Source: Niabella sp.
GTDB lineage: Bacteria > Bacteroidota > Bacteroidia > Chitinophagales > Chitinophagaceae
Assembly (NCBI GenBank): GCA_027493055.1
Contig: JAPUDO010000074.1
Coordinates: forward strand, 1 to 64,000
Direction of reading: 5' to 3'
DNA: 64,000 nucleotides
This document shows positions 34,564 to 41,292 of the stretch, in pieces. How positions within the stretch are numbered: the first letter of the stretch is position 1; each line of letters starts with the position of its first letter. The notes under the pieces were generated by a model. That model saw nothing but the letters and a program-made list of their open reading frames with translations. It was not told the DNA's origin and searched no databases. The position numbers and the translations under genes were made by a program.

Positions 34564-35806
34564 CGCAAAATCACATATCGAGCTTTTACCGCACTTATTC
34601 CGACAGGAATATGCTAAAATGACGGCAGTTTTGTGCCGTCATTTTGGGTTAAAACACATTGAAATCGCTGAAGATATTGCCAGCGATACCTTTTTGAAAG
34701 CATCGGAAAATTGGGCAGTTAACGGAATACCAGAAAACCCAACAGCCTGGCTTTACGCAGTTGCTAAAAACAAAACCAAAGACTATTTCAAACACATTGC
34801 AGTTTTTGAAACACAAATCAAAGAAGCGATAAAACCAACCGGACCTGAACCAGAACAAAATTTTGAGTTTAGCGAACAAAATATTTCAGACAGTCAGTTA
34901 GCAATGATTTTTGCGGTTTGCAATCCAACAAATTCAACCGAAAGCCAAATTTGTTTGGCACTTCAAATTCTTTGTGGCTTCAGCGTGGAAGAAATCGCCA
35001 ACGCTTTTTTGACAAAAACAGAAACGATAAAGAAACGTTTGTTTAGATCAAGCGCCAATATACGAAATGACAATTTTCACACACAGACATTACAAGAAAC
35101 GGAAATCAAATCACGCTTAGACACCGTTTTGAAAACTTTATATTTGCTGTTCAACGAAGGTTACTTCTCCAAAACAAATAATCGGCAAATCCGGAAAAAC
35201 TTTTGTTCGGAAGCTGTAAGACTAACGCTAATATTAACAGATAACTACTCTACAAACACATCGCAAACAAACGCTTTACTTGCTTTAATGTGTTTTCAAA
35301 GTTCACGACTTGAAGCAAGAATAAATGACAAAGGCGAAGCCGTTTTGTTTGACGAACAAGACAAAACTTTGTGGGACAAAACACTGATTGAGAAAGGAAA
35401 TTATCATTTGGTAAACGCTTGTAACGGAACCGAAGTTTCAAAATATCATTTGGAAGCAGGCATTGCTCATTGGCATACAACACCGACAGACCAAAATAAA
35501 TGGCAACACATTTTACAACTTTACAATCAGCTTATCCTTATTGAGTATTCGCCCATAATAGCATTGAACAGGACATTTGCATTTGCTAAAGTTTACGGAC
35601 ACGACAAAGCAATTCCCGAAGCTGAAAAATTAAACCTGACAAACAGCAATTATTTTCACGAATTGTTGGGCTACTTATATGCAGACACAGACTTTGACAA
35701 AGCAATTTACCATTACGAACAAGCAATGGGACTGACAAAATCCAAAATCGAAAGACAAACGCTGACAAAAGAAATTGAGCGGCTGAAAGAACAAAACAGC
35801 AGGTAA
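34556..35806 (+). CDS. ECF sigma factor, ECF42-like with C-terminal TPR-type extension (cassette 2)
   Basis: The 416-residue protein has a sigma-70 region 2 (LFRQEYAKMTAVLCRHFG to AWLYAVAKNKTKDYF) and region 4 near residues 115-165 (LCGFSVEEIANAFLTKTETIKKRL). A long helical C-terminal extension follows, with ALNRTFAFAKVYGHDKAIPEAE and LLGYLYADTDFDKAIYHYEQA, typical of DGPF-linked ECF42 sigma factors. No anti-sigma gene is adjacent, as expected for this group, where the extension is thought to control activity. The TAA stop lies inside the attC2 R'' box AGGTAAC. Confidence 0.88.
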   Translation: MISAKSHIELLPHLFRQEYAKMTAVLCRHFGLKHIEIAEDIASDTFLKASENWAVNGIPENPTAWLYAVAKNKTKDYFKHIAVFETQIKEAIKPTGPEPEQNFEFSEQNISDSQLAMIFAVCNPTNSTESQICLALQILCGFSVEEIANAFLTKTETIKKRLFRSSANIRNDNFHTQTLQETEIKSRLDTVLKTLYLLFNEGYFSKTNNRQIRKNFCSEAVRLTLILTDNYSTNTSQTNALLALMCFQSSRLEARINDKGEAVLFDEQDKTLWDKTLIEKGNYHLVNACNGTEVSKYHLEAGIAHWHTTPTDQNKWQHILQLYNQLILIEYSPIIALNRTFAFAKVYGHDKAIPEAEKLNLTNSNYFHELLGYLYADTDFDKAIYHYEQAMGLTKSKIERQTLTKEIERLKEQNSR

Positions 35807-35994
35807 CAATAGATTTTGTGCAAGCGTGGCTGACGGAATAAATCCCGGCTGTTGTGCTCCTATCCGCTTCAGTCCGGGCGGGACGAATATCTATCAGCTT
35901 TTGTACTTATCTTCAATAAAATTATGAATCAGCAGCGGTTACGGGCAGACGGAATACTAATTACCAACCTGCATAAAGCCGCCGGACATTGGTG
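35801..35994 (+). other. attC2 recombination site (194 bp)
   Basis: It starts with R'' box AGGTAAC (complement of the cassette 2 start) overlapping the sigma stop codon, and ends at ATTGGTG (R', G replaced by A). The internal order of GACGAATAT, CAGCTTTTGTAC, GCGGTTACGGGCAGACG and ATTACC parallels the attC1 core with two deletions. Confidence 0.55.
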
Positions 35995-36029
35995 GCAAGT
36001 GTAACAGACAACCGAAACAATAAGAAACA

Positions 36030-36605
36030 ATGCAAGACTTACTATTTGACTTTATATCAAAATACGTTTCTCTGACAGAAGAGGAGAAGAACGCAATCAT
36101 TTCTTTAGATATATTCCACTCGGCAAAGAAAGGGACTACTTTACTCAAAGAAGGACAAAAAACAAAGTATAGTTACTTTGTTCTAAAGGGCTGTATTCGC
36201 ACATATTACATCATAGAAGGAGAAGAAAAAACAACAGCATTCTACACAGAAATGGAAGGACTAACACCATATTGTGTAAAAAGCGATAATCCATCGGAAT
36301 ATTATATAAGTTGCATAGAAGACACTATACTTATCGTTTCAAATTCTGATATGGAAGTAGAAATAAACGGCAGGTTTCCAAAGTTTGAAACTATGTGCAA
36401 AATACTTTCCGAAGAGCTTTTAGCTAAAGAAAGAATAGATTTTGACAAGTTTAAAACTTCTTCTCCTGAGCAACGATATTTGAATTTATTACAATCCCGA
36501 CCAGACCTTATTCAGCGTGTGCCACAACATCAATTAGCAAGTTATCTTGGTATAAAACCTCAATCATTAAGCAGGCTAAGAGCAAGAATTCTTGAAAAAA
36601 AATAA
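36030..36605 (+). CDS. Crp/Fnr-family transcriptional regulator (cassette 3)
   Basis: The 191-residue protein has a cyclic-nucleotide-binding-like domain (about residues 25-115, including GTTLLKEGQKTKYSYFVLKGCIRTYY) and a C-terminal winged helix (VPQHQLASYLGIKPQSLSRLRARI). This short form is common in Bacteroidota, often next to genes it controls. It is the first gene of cassette 3, with an outer-membrane-like protein downstream that has its own -7 box. Confidence 0.9.
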   Translation: MQDLLFDFISKYVSLTEEEKNAIISLDIFHSAKKGTTLLKEGQKTKYSYFVLKGCIRTYYIIEGEEKTTAFYTEMEGLTPYCVKSDNPSEYYISCIEDTILIVSNSDMEVEINGRFPKFETMCKILSEELLAKERIDFDKFKTSSPEQRYLNLLQSRPDLIQRVPQHQLASYLGIKPQSLSRLRARILEKK

Positions 36606-36658
36606 AAGTTGAGATAATATCTTAACTTAAGTGAACGTTTTTAAGCTACTTGCCAATC

Positions 36659-36666
36659 TAATTTTG
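36659..36666 (+). promoter_or_regulatory. putative -7 box of the cassette 3 envelope genes
   Basis: TAATTTTG fits TAnnTTTG and is followed by GCAG, a common start context. GTTT lies 18 bp upstream as a possible -33. The start codon at 36686 is 19 bp downstream. Confidence 0.45.
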
Positions 36667-36685
36667 CAGTCTCGTTTTAACATCA

Positions 36686-37321
36686 ATGGAAAAAGATATG
36701 CAAAAGAAAATTTTATGGATTGGACTTGTCTTAGTGTTAGCAAACAATTTACAGGTAAAAGCACAATATGCAAAGGAAGATAGCACCTACCGAAAACATT
36801 TTATTGGTAGCACGATGTTTTTACTGGGTAATCTGGCTTCCGTAAATCCCCCCGGCTTCGCTCAAATCAATTTAGGTTATCGTATTACAGGAAAAGATGT
36901 AATTTCTCTTGAACTGATAACCTGGAAACATGCCTGGCCACTTGGTATTAACCCATTTTATAATAAATCATACGGGAAGCCGGAAGAGAAATTTCCCGGT
37001 TATATAAGAGAATATGGAATTGGCCTGGCTTATCAAAGATATTTCTGGAAAGGTCTTTATGTAGCCGTACATGCAATGCCTATGTGGCAAACATTTAAGA
37101 ATGAAAACGGTGATAAATTGGATAATGGTTTCATTATATTCAACACTATCCGGGCGGGTTATCACATTAAACTCCTGAAGGACAGGTTTTTTATAGAGCC
37201 TTCTCTTGGTATTGCCGGCCGCGCCTTTTACACGGAAATGCCCAATGGATTTAAAGAAAAAGATGACAAATGGCCAAAATACACGCCAGAGCCAGGTCTG
37301 CATTTCGGGTATAATTTTTAG
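36686..37321 (+). CDS. predicted outer-membrane beta-barrel protein, unknown function (cassette 3)
   Basis: The 211-residue protein has a signal peptide (MQKKILWIGLVLVLANN...KAQ); the Met at 36698, preceded by GGAAAA, is a plausible alternative start. The mature part has alternating aromatic and polar strands (INLGYRITGKDVISLELI, IEPSLGIAGRAFY) and ends in a terminal aromatic residue (LHFGYNF), as expected for an outer-membrane barrel. No specific family was recognised. It is followed after 32 bp by a small lipoprotein. Confidence 0.7.
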   Translation: MEKDMQKKILWIGLVLVLANNLQVKAQYAKEDSTYRKHFIGSTMFLLGNLASVNPPGFAQINLGYRITGKDVISLELITWKHAWPLGINPFYNKSYGKPEEKFPGYIREYGIGLAYQRYFWKGLYVAVHAMPMWQTFKNENGDKLDNGFIIFNTIRAGYHIKLLKDRFFIEPSLGIAGRAFYTEMPNGFKEKDDKWPKYTPEPGLHFGYNF

Positions 37322-37353
37322 TTCCAAATTATTTACAATAAATATTCAAGCAA

Positions 37354-37764
37354 ATGAACAATAAAATTTCAAAAAGTTTAGCGTTCTTGTTTCTTACCTC
37401 TTTGCTGTTGTTTTCTTGTAAAAAAGATAATGACAAACCCAATAATAGTGGTTCTGATAAACGAAAAGTAAAGTACGAGCTGTCAGGAAATTTTACAGGA
37501 AAGCTATTGGTCGTAACGTCAACCAATACGGGAGCTTTACAACAATTTAATGGAGTAGCATTGCCTTGGACGAAAGAGATACAATACGATAAAAATGTAA
37601 TGGCTGCAGGAGCGGGCGTCCAAACAGAGAATGAAAACAGAGGTGTTGCAGGGCAAACGTTCACACTGAAAGTATATATAAATAACAAGTTGAAAGACAC
37701 AAAAACAGTGACTGCCGATGCAAACGGAATGATAAATATCTCGATGGCATTTTATACATTTTAA
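37354..37764 (+). CDS. small lipoprotein, unknown function (cassette 3)
   Basis: The 136-residue protein has a lipoprotein signal with lipobox LLFSC before KKDNDKP. The mature part of about 110 residues is beta-rich (KVKYELSGNFTGKLLVVTSTN, FTLKVYINNKLKDTKTVTADA), suggesting an Ig-like or transthyretin-like sandwich. It probably forms a unit with the preceding barrel protein. No function can be assigned. Confidence 0.72.
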   Translation: MNNKISKSLAFLFLTSLLLFSCKKDNDKPNNSGSDKRKVKYELSGNFTGKLLVVTSTNTGALQQFNGVALPWTKEIQYDKNVMAAGAGVQTENENRGVAGQTFTLKVYINNKLKDTKTVTADANGMINISMAFYTF

Positions 37765-37866
37765 AAACAGATACTGATGAGTAACTGTTAAAATTCAGAC
37801 AGCTTAAAAGACCAAACTCATTCCCTTTAACATTGCCTGGGGGGACAGCTAAAATCCGGGCAGGAA

Positions 37867-38153
37867 ATGTATATGTCTGAAAGTACTTCCATTATTTTAA
37901 ATTTATTTTTGACATGGATACTTTCATTAAAAGCCAAAAATGTCAAACATAAATTTATTGACATAGCTCTTTGGGTTTTCTTCGTCATTTTTTCATTGAA
38001 TACTATCGGCAATCTATTTGCTCATACAAACTTTGAAAATACTTTTCTATCCTAACACTAATCTTTGCATTACTCTTGTTTAAAATTTTATGGGAGAAAA
38101 ATAACAAACGCACTAAAACAGGAAAAACTAACAATCAATTTAACGAAAAATAA
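37867..38153 (+). pseudogene. small membrane protein gene with a -1 frameshift (cassette 3)
   Basis: The first frame (37867-38055) encodes 62 residues with two hydrophobic helices and stops soon after GNLFAHTNFE. Reading on in another frame from the A-run at 38035-38038 gives KYFSILTLIFALLLFKILWE and a charged tail ending at TAA 38151-38153. Together this makes a coherent three-helix membrane protein of about 97 residues. A single missing A in the run would explain the break. It could be a real mutation, a sequencing error or programmed slippage. Confidence 0.6.
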
Positions 38154-38192
38154 ATACTAAACCACATTGACCGAAAAGGGCACCCCACCAGC

Positions 38193-38419
38193 CACCAACA
38201 TCGTATTGGCAATATTGCGGTGTGACGAACATATACTCGGCTTTTTGTTTGCTATTCTGCTTCAGTTTTGGCTGACGAATAACGCGGCGAAAATTTAGTT
38301 ATATATTTAGCTTCGGTTACAGGCAGACGCCCGCCTGACCGCACACCCCGCCCGTGCCGGTACGGACGGGGGCCGGAATCACGGATTAGCGCCACAAACG
38401 CCAAACCGTACTGTTGGCC
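38193..38419 (+). other. attC3 recombination site (227 bp)
   Basis: It starts CACCAAC (extended GCCACCAAC, the complement of the cassette 3 start) and ends with R' box GTTGGCC. The part 38224-38397 is almost identical to attC1 33917-34097, differing by a few bases and by a deletion of about 11 bp. A palindrome CCGTGCC/GGTACGG lies in the core. It occupies most of the 38154-38436 gap. Confidence 0.6.
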
Positions 38420-38436
38420 GCAAAAACATATACCTC

Positions 38437-39303
38437 ATGAATTACGACGTGTTTATATCACATTCATCAAAAGACATGGGCAAATACATTATTCCCTTAT
38501 GCCAAGCTCTTGAAAGTTATGGTATAAAATATTGGCTTGATGCAATTGAAATTGAATGGGGCGATAATCTGATAAACAAGATAAATGATGGCATTATCCA
38601 GTCTCAATATATGCTTATTTGTTTTTCAGAAAACTTCCTACTAAGTAACTGGACAAATTCCGAGTTTACTTCTGCATATTCAATTCAAAATAATGATGGT
38701 AGAAAAAGAATATTACCTCTTATTTTAAACTCTAAAGAAAAAATTTTAGAAAAAATTCCTTTATTAAACAGCATAGTTTATAAAGATATGTCCTTAGGAT
38801 TTGATGGCCTTTCAGATTATTTAAATAATCTGATCAACCCTATAAATCAAACAAACAAAGAAGATTTAATGTCAATATTTGTTCAATCAAAATACAGTGG
38901 TAAAAAATTTAGGTTCAGCGTACCCAAAACCGCAAGTTATAAAATGCTTCGGGACAGAGCAATAAATACATTAGGTCTTAACGAGTCTGTTGAAGTAGGT
39001 GCTAGTGATTCTTTTAAAATTAAATGGGTATTTATTGATAGTGATATTGATCATGAATGGAATAATTTAAAAAAGCATGAACAAAACGCTATTGTAGCAT
39101 TCATTAGAAGTAATAAAGGAGTTAAAAAAATTTATGATGAATATGAACAAGTAAATTCCGATTGGAAATTTGAATCTAAACTATTTTTTTTATACGCAGT
39201 TGAAGATATAAAGGACGAATCAAAAAGAGTGAGTTTTTACATAAAAGAAAATCCTGATTCATCAGAAGAAAAAAAACCAGGACGGCGTTTTCTCTTTGAT
39301 TAA
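38437..39303 (+). CDS. TIR-domain protein with unknown C-terminal domain (cassette 4)
   Basis: The 288-residue protein opens directly with a TIR domain (MNYDVFISHSSKDMGKYI, GIKYWLDAIEIEWGDNL, YMLICFSENFLLSNW) with putative catalytic Glu76 in NWTNSEFTSA. Residues of about 145-288 form a second domain (FRFSVPKTASYKMLRDRAINTLGL, later FESKLFFLYAVED) that was not recognised and could be the sensing or recruitment part. It is AT-rich and 17 bp after the attC3 junction, as expected for a cassette gene. Inferred role: NADase effector in defence; not proven by sequence alone. Confidence 0.83.
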   Translation: MNYDVFISHSSKDMGKYIIPLCQALESYGIKYWLDAIEIEWGDNLINKINDGIIQSQYMLICFSENFLLSNWTNSEFTSAYSIQNNDGRKRILPLILNSKEKILEKIPLLNSIVYKDMSLGFDGLSDYLNNLINPINQTNKEDLMSIFVQSKYSGKKFRFSVPKTASYKMLRDRAINTLGLNESVEVGASDSFKIKWVFIDSDIDHEWNNLKKHEQNAIVAFIRSNKGVKKIYDEYEQVNSDWKFESKLFFLYAVEDIKDESKRVSFYIKENPDSSEEKKPGRRFLFD

Positions 39304-39311
39304 AATTTTCT

Positions 39312-39398
39312 GCAGCCAACAGGTGCATTCGTGTTATGCAGGTAGGCACCCGCCTGACCAGATGGACGGGGATAATACCAATTACATAGCCAGAAAGT
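39312..39398 (+). other. attC4, shortened or decayed right-end site
   Basis: R''-like GCAGCCAAC (39312-39320) lies 8 bp after the TIR stop codon. Following parts TTATGCAGGTAGGC, CGCCTGACC, GACGGGG and ACCAATTACATAGCC align with the right part of attC1-3. No clean GTTRRRY is seen; AGTGGGC near 39395 may be the decayed R'. The remaining 39399-39529 shows nothing recognisable. Confidence 0.4.
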
Positions 39399-39529
39399 GG
39401 GCTGGCGCAGACTTCCTGTTTAAAAAGAGAACAGCTCATTCCTACAATGAAACAACCTGCAGTTACTATAATAAGGGAAGATTCCAAAAGCACAGCAAAT
39501 GAATCTTATCTTTACCCAAAATACACATA

Positions 39530-39943
39530 ATGACATCAGAAGTAGTTTACAATGGTGGTTTACGTACCACCTGCACCCATTTGAAGAGCAGCTCCGGTTT
39601 TGAAACAGATGCTCCTGTTGATAATAACGGGAAAGGCGAACGGTTCTCCCCTACCGATTTGCTGGCTACAAGCCTTGCGGCCTGTATGATCACAGTAATG
39701 GGCATTAAGGCCCGGAGCATGGACTTTGACTTAAATGATATTAAGATAGAAGTACTTAAAAAGATGGCTGCTGATCCGCGCCGTGTAAGTGGTATTGACC
39801 TGAAGTTCCATATACCGGCTTCACTTGCAGGCATTGATGATAAAACAAAAACGATCTTAAAGAACACGGGACTTACCTGCCCTGTAGCCAAAAGTCTGCA
39901 CCCCGGTATTGTGGTAGATATTGACTGGGACGCCTGGGCCTGA
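39530..39943 (+). CDS. OsmC/Ohr-family redox protein
   Basis: The 137-residue protein has the OsmC fold with two conserved cysteines, in LATSLAACMITVMGIKAR and TGLTCPVAKSLHPG. Members reduce organic hydroperoxides; this sequence is closer to the YhfA-like OsmC group than to Ohr. It is the first normal-composition gene right of the cassette array and is convergent with the DinB gene. Confidence 0.9.
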   Translation: MTSEVVYNGGLRTTCTHLKSSSGFETDAPVDNNGKGERFSPTDLLATSLAACMITVMGIKARSMDFDLNDIKIEVLKKMAADPRRVSGIDLKFHIPASLAGIDDKTKTILKNTGLTCPVAKSLHPGIVVDIDWDAWA

Positions 39944-40011
39944 TCTTTTAAAACAGTGCAAGTTAACTGTAATGTACCCGTTATGATAGTTGAGCGTTAA
40001 AAAATAAATAA

Positions 40012-40046
40012 TCAACATTCAACACCCAATTTTCAATGCTCATTTG
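40012..40046. repeat. short heptamer tract (5 units)
   Basis: Five in-phase units (tcaacat, tcaacac, ccaattt, tcaatgc, tcatttg) in the gap between osmC and dinB; they resemble, in reverse complement, those inside yggS. Confidence 0.45.
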
Positions 40047-40103
40047 GAATGATTAGTATTAAACAGTGATTACCGGGTATTGCGTATTGAGTTATTTAAT
40101 TTT

Positions 40104-40161
40104 TGCCACAGAAGCACAAAAACGCTAAGTGCTTTCTTTATGTCTTCGTGCTTTTGTGGCA
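40104..40161. repeat. inverted repeat between convergent genes
   Basis: Arms TGCCACAGAAGCAC (40104-40117) and GTGCTTTTGTGGCA (40148-40161) are complementary over 14 bp with one G-T pair and enclose 30 nt. It may act as a bidirectional terminator for the convergent osmC and dinB genes. No strong T-run follows. Confidence 0.6.
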
Positions 40162-40196
40162 CATGATTATTTTACAACATCCTTTTTAGCTTTCCA

Positions 40197-40742
40197 TCAG
40201 TATTTAACCTCATCGGAAAAATCATACTTCACGCCCTCATACCCCAAGGCACGGCGCATAAGGCCTAGCTGCCCCAGCAGGTAACTTTCCCTGTCCATTG
40301 CCATGCCTACTGCGTTCAAAATGTTTTCTTCTACAAAATCAATACCCATACCCAGGTTATAAGGTTGAGCCAGATCTTCATCTGTGATCCGGTGCAGCTT
40401 ATCGTATAGCTGGGGAGAGATCCGGTGCCATTGCTTTCTCAGATCTTCCAGTTCAGGATAAGTTGCACTGTTATCCAACGCTTTAGCATCTTTGAATAAT
40501 GCTTCATGCGGATCTTTATCCTCAACACCCAAAATATTCGCCAGCCAATAACGGGTATTAACCATGTTTCCTGTTATCCATATAAAATGGTTGGTGCTGT
40601 TATTAATGCGTGTTAAAGCATCAAGGCCGGTTATGTTACGTACCATATTATCAAAAAGCTGGGTATGTGTACGATATTGAGGAATTACAACCTGCAGCGC
40701 CTTTGACTGAAGTACCAATTCCTTTTCTTTAATATCAAACAT
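40197..40742 (-). CDS. DinB-family protein
   Basis: The 181-residue protein is a four-helix DinB/YfiT-like putative metalloenzyme (TRINNSTNHFIWITGNMVNTRYWLANILG near residues 45-75). These proteins often act as thiol-dependent transferases or have unknown roles. It is the last gene of a minus-strand group VOC-SRPBCC-DinB, 85 bp after the SRPBCC gene, a combination common in Bacteroidota accessory metabolism. Confidence 0.8.
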   Translation of the reverse strand: MFDIKEKELVLQSKALQVVIPQYRTHTQLFDNMVRNITGLDALTRINNSTNHFIWITGNMVNTRYWLANILGVEDKDPHEALFKDAKALDNSATYPELEDLRKQWHRISPQLYDKLHRITDEDLAQPYNLGMGIDFVEENILNAVGMAMDRESYLLGQLGLMRRALGYEGVKYDFSDEVKY

Positions 40743-40827
40743 AATAGCTGTTTTAAAGGTTAAAAAATAATTATGGTTGAAACAGCACTAAAAACATGCC
40801 ATCAGAAGCGGGGTCATTATTTTTTAA

Positions 40828-41268
40828 CTATCCTTCTTCCGCCAGTCTTTTCACTTCGGCAATGCCTTTAGTAAATCCGTTGATCATCATCTGTTCAAAA
40901 TCTTCAAAAACTTCAACCGACATTTCAAGGTATGTAATTCCGTCTTTTTCTTCCAGGTCATACTTTTCCATGGCCCCTGCAAAGGCTTTCACTTCATCGC
41001 TGGTAGTATCTTCCACTCCCTTGATTATCTGGCCCTGATGAGAAAAATAAACTTTGCGGGGAACATCCAGCTCTGTTATAGTAGCGATCATGCCGTTATT
41101 ATCAGGATCAAGAAAAACAGTCCGGCCGCCTACCTGCCAGTCGCTTTCCATGCGCGACCCATCAGTAAAAAACCTGGTCCATTTGCCGTAGGTATCAGTT
41201 GTCCAAAGTATATCCCAAACTTTTTGAACAGGTGCATTGATCTCTTTTGAAAATTTCAGATTTTTCAT
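40828..41268 (-). CDS. SRPBCC (START/Bet v1-like) domain protein
   Basis: The 146-residue protein starts with the typical MKNLKFSKEINAPVQKVWDILWT strand-helix of AHSA1/SRPBCC proteins and ends with a long amphipathic helix (NGFTKGIAEVKRLAEEG). It should bind a small hydrophobic ligand in a deep pocket; the ligand is unknown. It lies 24 bp after the VOC gene. Confidence 0.85.
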   Translation of the reverse strand: MKNLKFSKEINAPVQKVWDILWTTDTYGKWTRFFTDGSRMESDWQVGGRTVFLDPDNNGMIATITELDVPRKVYFSHQGQIIKGVEDTTSDEVKAFAGAMEKYDLEEKDGITYLEMSVEVFEDFEQMMINGFTKGIAEVKRLAEEG

Positions 41269-41292
41269 TTTTTACTTTTAATGATTAAAATA

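Larger units (their letters stand above)
32864..39400 (+). mobile_element. candidate integron cassette array without integrase (CALIN-like), four cassettes
   Basis: Each cassette starts with TT plus 4-7 bases, and the reverse complement of that start, followed by C, recurs after its last gene. Cassette 1 starts TTGGGCGTA and ends TACGCCCAAC. Cassette 2 starts TTACCT and ends AGGTAAC. Cassette 3 starts TTGGTGGC and ends GCCACCAAC. Cassette 4 starts TTGGCCGC and ends GCAGCCAAC (one mismatch). All genes point the same way, the TIR and sigma genes are visibly AT-rich, and each cassette is followed by a homologous structured repeat. This is what integron excision and insertion chemistry leaves. 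No integrase or attI is seen. The right boundary is approximate. Confidence 0.65.

Noticed and set aside
34556-35806. Possible SigJ-type (ECF41) sigma factor with SnoaL-like tail
   Set aside because: The C-terminal extension is long and TPR-like and the neighbour is a DGPF protein, which fits ECF42 better.
33885-38419. The duplicated core of about 175 bp considered as a MITE or insertion sequence remnant
   Set aside because: Each copy sits at the same place relative to matching cassette ends, a third and a fourth diverged copy occupy the equivalent places, and no target-site duplications or terminal inverted repeats were seen. Kept only as an alternative explanation.
32864-39400. Array considered as a prophage or ICE fragment
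   Set aside because: No phage structural, integrase, relaxase or conjugation genes are present, and boundaries coincide with cassette-type ends.
39296-39502. Open frame of 68 codons after the second TIR gene
   Set aside because: It overlaps the TIR stop and the attC4-like site, has no signal peptide, domain or upstream signal, and looks like chance.
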